A DNA stretch of 18,766 nt from assembly GCA_045531455.1 (NCBI GenBank), contig JAZSEA010000117.1, positions 1 through 18,766 on the forward strand, written 5' to 3'. The position numbers were made by a program, and so were the translations under genes. Below the pieces are notes generated by a model. That model was given only the letters and a program-made list of their open reading frames with translations. It did not search any database and had not been told where the DNA came from. Below, piece after piece: positions 1 through 8,409 of the stretch; position 1 is the stretch's first letter, and every line of letters begins with the position of its first letter. Source of the DNA: CAG-390 sp045531455. Lineage in GTDB: Bacteria; Bacillota; Clostridia; Oscillospirales; CAG-272.

Positions 1-51
1 AGCCTCCCTCCGGGAGGGAGGGGGACCGTCGCTTGACGACGGTGGAAGGAG
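1..51. repeat. Truncated palindromic repeat at window edge
   Basis: Two adjacent hairpins are visible: CCTCCCT (3-9) with AGGGAGG (15-21) around a 5-base loop, then ACCGTCG (25-31) with CGACGGT (37-43) around CTTGA. A purine-rich GGAAGGAG tail follows. The layout resembles the short palindromic, MITE-like repeats scattered through many Clostridia genomes. The left end lies outside the window, so its full length and function cannot be judged. Confidence 0.5.
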
Positions 52-256
52 AACGCGATTGCGTCTTTTCAGAACTTGAAGTAAAACTTTGGGCTGAAGG
101 TGATGGTGTATGTTTTCCGCAAAAAACTACTCTAATTTACTAACTAAATGAGCCAACTCCTTGTTTATTAATTAGATATGAGTTGTTTGAAATTAAATAT
201 GGTGAAAAATAATTAGCAAATCTTAGAAAAAATATTTAATTGCGCTCAATGCATCG

Positions 257-285
257 TTGACATGCCATAATATTAGTGGTATAAT
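257..285 (+). promoter_or_regulatory. Consensus sigma-A promoter of the giant surface protein gene
   Basis: TTGACA at 257-262 and TATAAT at 280-285 are separated by exactly 17 bases, so both boxes are perfect matches. Transcription should begin near 292, giving a 5' leader of about 60 bases. The surrounding 120-351 region is AT-rich and holds no other gene or clear hairpin. Such a strong promoter suggests high constitutive expression unless a repressor acts. Confidence 0.85.
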
Positions 286-351
286 AAACCATATAGAATG
301 AGTAAGTATACTCAATTTGACAGAAGATAATTAATAAGGAAGGAAATCACT

Positions 352-3300
352 ATGAAAAGAACCCTGTCAATCATTGCGGCGCTTCTGGCAATAATGTCGA
401 TTATGACGTTTGCAGTCGGCGCGGCGGTCGGAGAGGTTGAATCCGGCTACACCCCCGCAAGCGGCTCGGTGGGCATTTCGTCGCTCAGCGATATCACCGA
501 TCCTGCGGGAGCTTATCATCTTACAGGCGACATTACCGTCGATGCGACTTACGCTGAGGCGTTCAGCGGAGTTCTTGACGGCTGCGGACATACAGTAACC
601 GTATCCGCGCCTATGTTTGCCGAGCTTAACGGAACCGTTAAGAATATGACTCTGAACGGCGCGATCGAGGCAACCGATACCTCTGCGGCTGCAGTGGCAC
701 TCCAGTCCACGAGCGGTATGACGGCAATGAATATCACCAGCAACGTTGATATTACCGTCAGCGGTACGGCATCCGATCTTTATGCGGCGGCTATCGTTTG
801 CAAGAACAGCTGCATCACAGCTTCAAGCTTATTTGAGTCGATTGTAAACAACGGTGATATCAGCATTGATCTGCCCAATGAATCCGCATCCGGAAAGCCC
901 CGTGCAGCCGGAATCGCGGCACGCATCAATTGTGCAGACTTTACCGATTGTATGAACAACGGCGTGATCAAGGTATCCGGCTATCAGTCGGTAACCGGCG
1001 GCATTTGTGCGCGTGCCAATAACGAGGGTGGCGATGTTGATTTCTATCATTGCGTAAATAATGGCGACATAACCGGCATCGGATACAATGCGTATGTCGG
1101 CGGTATTGCAGCATATATTGGTCACAGTAGTATTGCCGATACGGAATTCAATTTTAATGCTTGCGTCAATACCGGTGATATTACCGCAAACTATTATGCC
1201 GCAGGTATAGTAGCATACGTTTATGCAAACGAAACGCAGTATCCGGTAGTGGAGAACTGTATCAATACAGGTGATATCACATACGGTCCCAATACAGGCC
1301 ATAAGAAGCCCAATACCGTATGGGGATCCCCCCTTGTAGGATATGCAAATTCCACCAAATCAATTATAAAGAACAATATTGATGTGGGCGCGCTCATCTG
1401 CGGCGTTGAGAATTTCGCTAATTATGCCTTTATCGGATGCTCCTCTGCTGATCTCTCGAATAATAATTACTCCGGAAACTATGTGACAAACGTTGCAACC
1501 AAGTTCAATTATTTTGCATATTCCGCTACCGAAGCAAACGTTATTGCCATTGATCAGGCGGGAAGCGCTCTGACCGATACCACCATCGACTATATCAAGT
1601 CGGAAGAATTTACCAACACAGTAAGCGGCTTTGTCAAGACCGATTCGCTTCCCGTGACACAGAGCGGTGACAGCTGGAACGGCGGCGAGTACGTTATGGC
1701 AGTCGATGAGCACGTTTGCGGCAATCTCTCATATGTTAAGGCTGTTGCGTCTACCTGCGGAACCGCGGGTCATACCGAATACTATAAATGTGCTTGCGGA
1801 AAGTGGTACTCCGATGCTGAAGCCCGGACCGAGATCACGGACAAAGCTTCTGTAGTACTCCCCTTGGATCCCGATGTACATGCCAAGACATACGGCGACG
1901 TATCCACAATTACGTTTACAGGTGCATACAATAACGCCGAGACCTTCACTTTGCCTGTGACCTGTGCACATTGCGATTGGACCGATTCCATCACGATCGT
2001 ACCCAAGATGGGCGAAAACTATACCCGTACGAGCAATATTGTGGCTACATGCCAGCAGACCGAAGGAATAAAATATTGGCAGCTTGATTTCGGTACGGGA
2101 AGAACTTATAATTTTGTTGCATATAATCCCGACGGAGCTACCGATCCCACCAGACATATAACACTCGATTCTTATAAGGATAACGGAGATTGCTCGCATA
2201 CTATCGTTTACAGCTGCTGTGAAAATGCGACTAAAATAACGTATCATACCTATTCCTCAGGCCTTTGCATAGATTGCGGAGCATCCCAGGAAGAACGTGA
2301 ATCGATGCATAAGTGGGAGGTCTCGTACGAGTGGCGGCTTGATTCGTACGGAATTCCTTACGGATGCATAGCTAGAAGAATTTGTAGTGTTTGCAATAGA
2401 ACTAACAGTACGTCCACAAAGGATATAAGCTTTGTTGGAGATGAGGATATCAACTGCCAGCAAGGCGCAACAAGAACTTACACAGCGAAATTCAGTTCGG
2501 ATTGGGCTGAAACTCAGATAAAATCCGTTTCGATTGATAAAAATCCGAATAATCACGTTTCCGGCTCTGTTTATCTGTACAAGGATGCGGAAAAGCATAT
2601 TCGTCAGTATCTCTGCTGCGGAGCCGAAATCGAGCAGAATCATAGCCTCAGCTCCGGTAAGTGTTCTCGTTGCGGATACGTTGAGGGCGAGACCGAGTTC
2701 TATACAATTACGTATATTATTGACGGTGAAGTAGTTGCAACGCAGAAGGTTTGTTATCAGGGCAAGATCACCAAACCCACACCTAAAAAGGAAGGTTACG
2801 TTTTCAAGAATTGGTATACCGAAGAGAACGGACAAGGCAAAACTCTCTCCAGCACCTATAGCGTAAAGGGAGATACCACTTATTACGCACACTTTACCGA
2901 TGAAGCAACTGTTTATTGGTTTGTTGTTTATCCCGATGGCGAACAGACATGGAGCACCGACTCCCTAGTAAAGGTCGGTAATACCGTTGAACCTGACGTA
3001 AGTATTGCGCCTGTAGGATATTATATCGAAGGTTGGTACACTAAAAATACTCTTACAACAGCATTCGATTTCACAGCTCCCATTGTAACAAATACCGAAA
3101 TCTACGCCAAGCTCGTTGAATGCACCTCTCACATATGGGGCGAGGTTGCATACGAATGGACGGAGGATTATTCCGGATGTACTGCTGTACGCAGATGTAC
3201 ACGCTGTAATTATGCCGATACCGACGTTGCAACAAGCGTACAGGTCAGCGTTACCGAAAAGGCTACCTGCGCAAAGGCAGGCTCTGCAACCGGTACGGTT

Positions 3301-6195
3301 ACCTTTGCAGCCGAGTGGGCGACCGACATGAGCGGTGAGATCACAATTGCGATCGATCCCGATAATCATGTTAACCCCTCCGTTACCTATAAGTGGGAAA
3401 ATGACGATGCGGGCATTCCGTATCACTGTATGGCAACCTTAAGTTGTGATGCATGCGGTTATATGGAAACTGTTAGTGTTAAGGCTGCATATGTTTCATA
3501 TAAATCCAGACCTACTTGTCAGGCAGAAGGTATTGCTTTTAAGATTGCAGAATTTGGATCAAAATATCCTTGGGCAGAAGAACAGAAGTCCGAAGAATAC
3601 GTAGTTGCAAAGGATCCTAACAATCATATTTCGTACGTATACTCGATCAAGGATGATACTTATCACACAATAAAGTATATTTGCTGCGGTGTGGAAAAAG
3701 ACTACGAGCATGATATGAAAGACGATGTATGCTTGATTTGCGGTTACAAGAAAGGCGAGAAGCAATATACCGTTACCTATATGGTTGACGGTATGGAGTA
3801 TTGCCGAATCAAAGTAAGTTATGGCTCATCGATCAATAGACCTACCACCCCCTCCAAGGACGGATATGTATTTGTTAACTGGTTTACCAAGGAGAATGGC
3901 GAGGGTGATAGATTCAGCTATACTTATAATATCGAAGGCGATACCACATACTATGCGTATTTTACCAATAAGGTTAGTTACAGATTCCGCATTGTTAATC
4001 TGGAAGGCAAACAGCAAACAATAATTCCCTATGTTGAGGTTCTTTACGGCACTGTAATTAGCGCACCCGCTATCTCAGAATACGCAGATCAGCTCCCTGA
4101 GAGATATTACATCGAGGGTTGGTATACTAGCTCAAGCTATGCAACCGAGTTCGATTTCAGCAAGCCTTTGATCCAGGTTAACACCAGTATTTATGGCAAG
4201 CTTGCGGAATGCACCTCTCACATATGGGGCGAGGTTGCATATGAATGGACGGAGGATTATTCCGGATGTACTGCTGTACGCAGATGTACACGCTGTAATT
4301 ATGCCGAGACCGACGTTGCAACAAGCGTACAGGTCAGCGTTACCGAAAAGGCTACCTGCGTAAAGGCAGGCTCTGCAACCGGTACGGTTACCTTCGCAGC
4401 CGAGTGGGCAACCGACATGAGCGGTGAGATCACAATTGCGATCGATCCCGATAATCATGTTAATCCCTCCGTTACCTATAAGTGGGAAAATGACGATGCG
4501 GGCATTCCGTATAAGTGTACGGCAACCTTAAATTGCAGTGAGTGCGGTTATAAGGAAAGCGTGAGCGTTAAGCCTACATCGACTTCATATAATCCCAGAC
4601 CTACTTGTCAGGCAGAAGGTGTCGCTTATAAGACTGCAAGATTTAGCGCAGAATATCCTTGGGCAGAAGAACAGAAGTCCGAAGAATACGTAGTTGCAAA
4701 GGATCCTAACAATCATATTTCGTACGTATACTCGATCAAGGATGATACTTATCACACAAAAAAGTATATTTGCTGCGGTGTGGAAAAAGACTACGAGCAT
4801 AATATGAGCAATTCCGTATGTAAGAATTGCGGATACAAGGAAGGCGAGAAGCAGTATACCGTTACCTTTATGGTTGATGGCAAGGAATTCTGCAAGGTAA
4901 ATGTCTGCTATGGTGCACAATTGTCCAGACCCCAGCCTCCCGCCAAAGACGGATATGTGTTCAAGAATTGGTTTACCGAAGAAAACGGTAAGGGCAAATC
5001 TTTCAGCTATACCTATAATATTGAAGGTGATACCACCTATTACGCTTATTATACCAATAAGCTTGAAGTATCTTACATTTATAATCATCCGGAGGGTTCT
5101 TATTACTTCGTGAAGCGTCTGACAGATGTTCTTTACGGTACAACTGTTTCGCCGATTACATACGCAGAGTATGCGAGCATTATTCCCGAGGGCTATTACA
5201 TTGAAGGATGGTATACCTCCTATGACTATGCTGAGGAGTTTGATTTCAGCAAACCCATAACCTCTATCTATACCGAAATTAACGGCAAGCTCGCAGAGCT
5301 TAAGGGCTGGTGCAAGATCGACGGCGAGTGGTACTATTACAATGAAGACGGCACGAAGGCGACAGGCTTCAGCCGCGTTCCTTACAACACCGAGCTCGGT
5401 CACGCGCCCAATGCCGATGACCTTGCATACTTCAATGCAAATTCCGAGACCTCCAAGTACACCGATGCGACGACCGCAGTTTACTGCTTCGGCGAGGATG
5501 GCAAGCTCCTCCGCAAGACGGGTATCGTTGACGACAAGGGCAGCGTCCGTTACGCAGTTGACGGCGTGATCGCTTGGCACGTTGGTCTCGTTGAGGCAGA
5601 CGGCGAGTACTACTACTTCGGCGGCGACGTAAATGGCGGCGGTAACGTAATGCTCACGGGCAACGTCTACGCTACAAGAAACACCACAAAGCTTGATATG
5701 GTCAAGTCGGGCGTTTACACCTTCGCCGAGGACGGCAAGATGTGCAAGTACGAGGGTCTGACCGAGATCGACGGCGTGCTCTACTACTATGAGGACTACT
5801 GCCGCTCGAAGGGTACGGGCGTCGTCAAGACCGCTGAGGGCTATATCTACGTCAGAACCACCAATCTCGAGGTCGTTACCGACAAGCAGTACTGGGTAAG
5901 CAAGACCGCAGAGAGCGGAGTCATCAAGGGCATCTACGTCATTGACGAGAACGGATTCATCAAGGATCCCATCCTTGTAAATTCCGAGGCTACCACGGGA
6001 ATCTTCGACGGCTACTATTACGTTGACGGCGAGGTTCAGTATGCGGCAGGCGCGATCGAGATCGACGGCGACATCTATTACGTCCGTGCGAACGGTCAGA
6101 TCGTTGCAGGCGGCGAGTACTGGGTAACTCAGTCGAGCGAGCTTCTCCCCGCAGGTAAATATACCTTCGATAATGACGGTAAGCTCGTTAAATAA
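352..6195 (+). CDS. Very large secreted repeat protein (GLUG-like, InlB/Flg_new-like and cell-wall-binding repeats)
   Basis: This 1947-residue protein starts at the ATG at 352, 8 bases after AAGGAAGG. Residues 1-25 form a signal peptide. Residues about 50-330 resemble a GLUG-type beta-helix, with repeats of the form C-[IV]-N-N/T-G-D-I-T at about 165, 200, 234, 271 and 303. Residues 454-1650 are Cys-rich with repeated CxxCG knuckles, interspersed with InlB B-repeat/Flg_new-like modules (GYVFKNWYTEENG type) at about 784, 1139 and 1502. Two 363-residue units in this part are almost identical in patches. Residues 1650-1947 carry aromatic repeats such as GEWYYYNEDGTKATGF, typical of choline-binding-like cell-wall attachment repeats. 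There is no LPXTG or SLH anchor. A likely role is adhesion or surface display; the ligand is unknown. It has its own promoter and terminator, so it is monocistronic. Confidence 0.85.
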   Translation: MKRTLSIIAALLAIMSIMTFAVGAAVGEVESGYTPASGSVGISSLSDITDPAGAYHLTGDITVDATYAEAFSGVLDGCGHTVTVSAPMFAELNGTVKNMTLNGAIEATDTSAAAVALQSTSGMTAMNITSNVDITVSGTASDLYAAAIVCKNSCITASSLFESIVNNGDISIDLPNESASGKPRAAGIAARINCADFTDCMNNGVIKVSGYQSVTGGICARANNEGGDVDFYHCVNNGDITGIGYNAYVGGIAAYIGHSSIADTEFNFNACVNTGDITANYYAAGIVAYVYANETQYPVVENCINTGDITYGPNTGHKKPNTVWGSPLVGYANSTKSIIKNNIDVGALICGVENFANYAFIGCSSADLSNNNYSGNYVTNVATKFNYFAYSATEANVIAIDQAGSALTDTTIDYIKSEEFTNTVSGFVKTDSLPVTQSGDSWNGGEYVMAVDEHVCGNLSYVKAVASTCGTAGHTEYYKCACGKWYSDAEARTEITDKASVVLPLDPDVHAKTYGDVSTITFTGAYNNAETFTLPVTCAHCDWTDSITIVPKMGENYTRTSNIVATCQQTEGIKYWQLDFGTGRTYNFVAYNPDGATDPTRHITLDSYKDNGDCSHTIVYSCCENATKITYHTYSSGLCIDCGASQEERESMHKWEVSYEWRLDSYGIPYGCIARRICSVCNRTNSTSTKDISFVGDEDINCQQGATRTYTAKFSSDWAETQIKSVSIDKNPNNHVSGSVYLYKDAEKHIRQYLCCGAEIEQNHSLSSGKCSRCGYVEGETEFYTITYIIDGEVVATQKVCYQGKITKPTPKKEGYVFKNWYTEENGQGKTLSSTYSVKGDTTYYAHFTDEATVYWFVVYPDGEQTWSTDSLVKVGNTVEPDVSIAPVGYYIEGWYTKNTLTTAFDFTAPIVTNTEIYAKLVECTSHIWGEVAYEWTEDYSGCTAVRRCTRCNYADTDVATSVQVSVTEKATCAKAGSATGTVTFAAEWATDMSGEITIAIDPDNHVNPSVTYKWENDDAGIPYHCMATLSCDACGYMETVSVKAAYVSYKSRPTCQAEGIAFKIAEFGSKYPWAEEQKSEEYVVAKDPNNHISYVYSIKDDTYHTIKYICCGVEKDYEHDMKDDVCLICGYKKGEKQYTVTYMVDGMEYCRIKVSYGSSINRPTTPSKDGYVFVNWFTKENGEGDRFSYTYNIEGDTTYYAYFTNKVSYRFRIVNLEGKQQTIIPYVEVLYGTVISAPAISEYADQLPERYYIEGWYTSSSYATEFDFSKPLIQVNTSIYGKLAECTSHIWGEVAYEWTEDYSGCTAVRRCTRCNYAETDVATSVQVSVTEKATCVKAGSATGTVTFAAEWATDMSGEITIAIDPDNHVNPSVTYKWENDDAGIPYKCTATLNCSECGYKESVSVKPTSTSYNPRPTCQAEGVAYKTARFSAEYPWAEEQKSEEYVVAKDPNNHISYVYSIKDDTYHTKKYICCGVEKDYEHNMSNSVCKNCGYKEGEKQYTVTFMVDGKEFCKVNVCYGAQLSRPQPPAKDGYVFKNWFTEENGKGKSFSYTYNIEGDTTYYAYYTNKLEVSYIYNHPEGSYYFVKRLTDVLYGTTVSPITYAEYASIIPEGYYIEGWYTSYDYAEEFDFSKPITSIYTEINGKLAELKGWCKIDGEWYYYNEDGTKATGFSRVPYNTELGHAPNADDLAYFNANSETSKYTDATTAVYCFGEDGKLLRKTGIVDDKGSVRYAVDGVIAWHVGLVEADGEYYYFGGDVNGGGNVMLTGNVYATRNTTKLDMVKSGVYTFAEDGKMCKYEGLTEIDGVLYYYEDYCRSKGTGVVKTAEGYIYVRTTNLEVVTDKQYWVSKTAESGVIKGIYVIDENGFIKDPILVNSEATTGIFDGYYYVDGEVQYAAGAIEIDGDIYYVRANGQIVAGGEYWVTQSSELLPAGKYTFDNDGKLVK
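3121..4209 (+). repeat. Intragenic 1089-bp repeat, copy 1
   Basis: This unit (363 codons, residues 924-1286) is repeated in frame at 4210-5298. Bases 3121-3423 differ from copy 2 at only six positions, and 3564-3719 at only two. The stretches between and after these blocks are clearly more diverged. It contains a CTSHIWGEVAYEW block, Cys knuckles and two InlB-like modules. A shorter and more degenerate relative precedes it, at about 2308-3120. Confidence 0.9.
4210..5298 (+). repeat. Intragenic 1089-bp repeat, copy 2
   Basis: This is the second 363-codon unit (residues 1287-1649), offset by exactly 1089 bases from copy 1. It ends where the cell-wall-binding repeats begin (GWCKIDGEWYYY). Patchwork identity to copy 1 suggests gene conversion or selection on separate sub-blocks rather than uniform divergence. 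Confidence 0.9.
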
Positions 6196-6205
6196 ATAAA
6201 TAAAC

Positions 6206-6240
6206 AAAATGCTGATCCCTCGGGATCAGCATTTTATTTT
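6206..6240. terminator. Two-way intrinsic terminator between convergent genes
   Basis: A perfect 14-bp stem pairs 6206-6219 with 6222-6235 across a 2-base gap (in practice a CTCG tetraloop). The sequence is T-rich in both directions: ATTTTATTTT on the plus strand and ATTTTGTTTATTTATTT on the minus strand. It can serve both the surface protein gene and the kinase gene. The kinase stop codon (6226-6228) lies inside the right arm. Confidence 0.85.
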
Positions 6241-7518
6241 CGGTAAAATTATCTGCACGCCGAACATATCGTCCTCCTCGAAATAGTCGATCATTCCGCC
6301 GTATTCGGCGACGATGTTTTCGACGATCTTATGACCGAGGCCGTGGGCGGCGCGATCCTTCTTGGTTGAGGCAAGGTCGGGATTGTCTGCGAGGACGGGG
6401 CGGGAGATGGTGTTCTTGCAGATTATCATTCGGTTCGTGTTTTCGATCGAGAAGAGAAGCTCGATGCGCTTTTCCTCAACCTTCTCGATCGCCTCAACGG
6501 CATTGTCGAGGATATTGCCCATCAGGGAAGCAAGATCCTTCTCCGCAATGTCGGAGAGGTCGCCGACCGAGCCCGATATGACGATCTGCGTGTCCTTGAG
6601 CGTTCCGAGTCTTGAGTTGATCAGATAATCGAGGGTTCTGTTATCCGAGCGGATGATCCTGCCCATCGAGTCAAGGCTCGGCATCAGCTCGCGCAGATAG
6701 CTGCGGCAAGCCTCGGTGTCGCCCTCGTCGAGCTGAGCCGAGATCAGCGAGAGGCTGTTCTTCATCTCGTGCTGCATATTTCGGACGCTCTGCCAGAGCG
6801 CGGTCGCCTCCTTGTGGCGCGCGTTGTCGAATTCGGTCTTCTCCTCGAGGAGGCGGAGCTCATATTCGCTCTTTTGCAGGTGTTGTATCTGCGATAGCAT
6901 AAAGTAGAGCATTACGTTCGTCATTACAAATGCAAGCGCGATGACGGTTATCTGAAATCCCGTGACACCGCTGTTCTCGAGGGTGGCGACGTACATTGTC
7001 ATTCCGAGACCTATCATCGTCGCGACCGAGATGAGGAACGTGAAGATCGCGCTCTTTTTGTTTATCGATCCGTCGATCGAGAAGAATGCGAGTATCAGCC
7101 TTACGACGGCGAATAGGATGATCTTATGCAGGGTCAGATAGATGTATCGCGCGGTCGTGACGCTGCCTTGAAAAAGGAGGTTGACGTCGCCGATGATGGA
7201 GGATATCGCAAGAAAGAGCAGACTGCTCGCCGCCATCAGCATTATCCAATAGGTCATAACGGCGAGGATCTGCCTGAAGGTGATCTTATGCTTGACGAAG
7301 ACGGTGTATAGAAGCGCGAGCAGCATACAGATCAACACGCCGATCAGATTGAAGTCGGCGAGGTATTTGTCGCAGAAGAGAGTGAGCGCGAAGAGAAGAG
7401 CGGCGGCTATGATCGGGTATATCGGCTTCGGTTTCATTCCGATAAAACGGGTGATGAACCATATCGCAAGCACGGAATCGAAGAGGCTCGCGCCGAATTC
7501 GAAGAGGATCGGGATCAT
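6226..7518 (-). CDS. Membrane sensor histidine kinase, GHKL (AgrC-like) family
   Basis: A 430-residue sensor kinase. The first ~215 residues contain about six hydrophobic membrane segments. A short helical linker leads to the phosphoacceptor motif HEMKN, with His250 as the predicted phosphorylation site. The C-terminal GHKL ATPase domain shows the N-box LMGNILDNAVEAIE and a glycine-rich lid (HGLGHKIVENI). This is the organisation of AgrC/ComD/VirS kinases, which usually sense peptides, but no AgrB or AgrD-like gene is seen here, so the signal is unknown. The start is set by AGGAGG 8 bases upstream and by the ATGA overlap with the regulator's stop, which implies translational coupling. The product should phosphorylate its LytTR partner at the inner membrane face. 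Confidence 0.9.
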   Translation of the reverse strand: MIPILFEFGASLFDSVLAIWFITRFIGMKPKPIYPIIAAALLFALTLFCDKYLADFNLIGVLICMLLALLYTVFVKHKITFRQILAVMTYWIMLMAASSLLFLAISSIIGDVNLLFQGSVTTARYIYLTLHKIILFAVVRLILAFFSIDGSINKKSAIFTFLISVATMIGLGMTMYVATLENSGVTGFQITVIALAFVMTNVMLYFMLSQIQHLQKSEYELRLLEEKTEFDNARHKEATALWQSVRNMQHEMKNSLSLISAQLDEGDTEACRSYLRELMPSLDSMGRIIRSDNRTLDYLINSRLGTLKDTQIVISGSVGDLSDIAEKDLASLMGNILDNAVEAIEKVEEKRIELLFSIENTNRMIICKNTISRPVLADNPDLASTKKDRAAHGLGHKIVENIVAEYGGMIDYFEEDDMFGVQIILPKIKC

Positions 7519-8249
7519 TTCGAGTACCTCCTGCGGATGAATTGCATATAGATCTCCTTGAATTCGCCGATCTTGCGGCGGCTGATGCCGATCTCCATAC
7601 CGTTATTCATCAGTACGCGGTTGCTGTCTGTGATCCTGTTTACCTGCTCGAGGTTGATTATGTACGCCGAATGGATCTTGAAGAATCGGCTGTCATCGCA
7701 GAACTTTTCGAGCGAGGTGATCGTGCCGCGGCATTTGTATTCCTCGCCGCCGACGCAACGGATCGTGTAGTAGTTTCCGTTGCTCTCAAAGCAGGAGATA
7801 TCCGAGGTGCGGAGAGTGATGGGGCCGTCGGTGCAGATGAAGCTGACAGTCTTTTCCTTCTGCGTGATCTTTTCGATCGCCTTGAGCAGCGCGGGGATGA
7901 GCTCGTCCTTGAGGTGCGATTTGCGGAGAAAGCGGAAGGGGCTGTAGGCAAAGGAGCTGTAGACGAAATTATCGTAAGCCGAGACGAAGATGATCAGCGT
8001 TTCGGGATAAAGCTCCGCGATACGCTCGGCGAGATCAAAGCCCGTGATGCGCGGCATATCGATGTCGAGAAAGATGAGATCAAATCCCTCTTTTTCGAGA
8101 TGCGCGAGGACGTCCTCGGCGGACGTGAAGGCGGGATAAACGCGGCAGTCGGACGCATCGGGTATTTCGCGCGCGCAGAATGCGGTTATCTCGCGCCCGA
8201 GCACCTCGGCGAAGCTTTTGCTGTCGTCGCATACGGCAATTTTTATCAT
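7515..8249 (-). CDS. LytTR-family response regulator (AgrA-like)
   Basis: The predicted 244-residue protein starts at the ATG at 8249, 6 bases after GGAGG (8256-8260). A longer reading from 8273 would add eight residues but lacks a ribosome binding site. Residues 1-125 form a receiver domain with acidic residues CDD (8-9) and the phosphoacceptor Asp62 in FLDIDMP. Residues about 140-240 form a LytTR DNA-binding domain (ISCFESNGNYYTIR; FFKIHSAYIINLEQV; NGMEIGISRRK). These regulators bind paired direct repeats upstream of their targets. It overlaps the kinase gene by 4 bases, so the two form a two-gene operon. Targets are not known; the divergent AraC gene and its operon, or the surface protein, are neighbours worth testing. 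Confidence 0.92.
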   Translation of the reverse strand: MIKIAVCDDSKSFAEVLGREITAFCAREIPDASDCRVYPAFTSAEDVLAHLEKEGFDLIFLDIDMPRITGFDLAERIAELYPETLIIFVSAYDNFVYSSFAYSPFRFLRKSHLKDELIPALLKAIEKITQKEKTVSFICTDGPITLRTSDISCFESNGNYYTIRCVGGEEYKCRGTITSLEKFCDDSRFFKIHSAYIINLEQVNRITDSNRVLMNNGMEIGISRRKIGEFKEIYMQFIRRRYSK

Positions 8250-8281
8250 CACGTGCCTCCGGAATAGTTTCATTATATACT

Positions 8282-8310
8282 AATATACCATATTTATCGG
8301 CGCAAGTCAA
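8282..8310 (-). promoter_or_regulatory. Promoter of the two-component operon
   Basis: On the minus strand TTGACT (8310-8305) and TATATT (8287-8282) are separated by 17 bases. Transcription would start near 8275, about 25 bases before the regulator's start codon. It lies back to back with the promoter of the AraC gene, only about 30 bases away, so one bound protein could affect both. Confidence 0.75.
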
Positions 8311-8340
8311 GCGTATGAGTATATTTTATCCGATTTAATC

Positions 8341-8369
8341 TTGACAACAAGTCGCAAAAGTGATATTAT
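8341..8369 (+). promoter_or_regulatory. Promoter of the AraC-type regulator
   Basis: TTGACA at 8341-8346 and TATTAT at 8364-8369 are separated by 17 bases. The predicted transcript start near 8376 leaves a leader of about 35 bases before the ATG at 8410. Confidence 0.78.
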
Positions 8370-8409
8370 TATCTTAAAAGAAGACAAATAATGCACGGAG
8401 AGACTGAAA

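Noticed and set aside
4585..6207. 540-codon open frame on the minus strand
   Set aside because: It is the mirror of the repeat and wall-binding part of the surface gene, shows no own promoter or ribosome site, and runs against a consensus promoter-driven gene.
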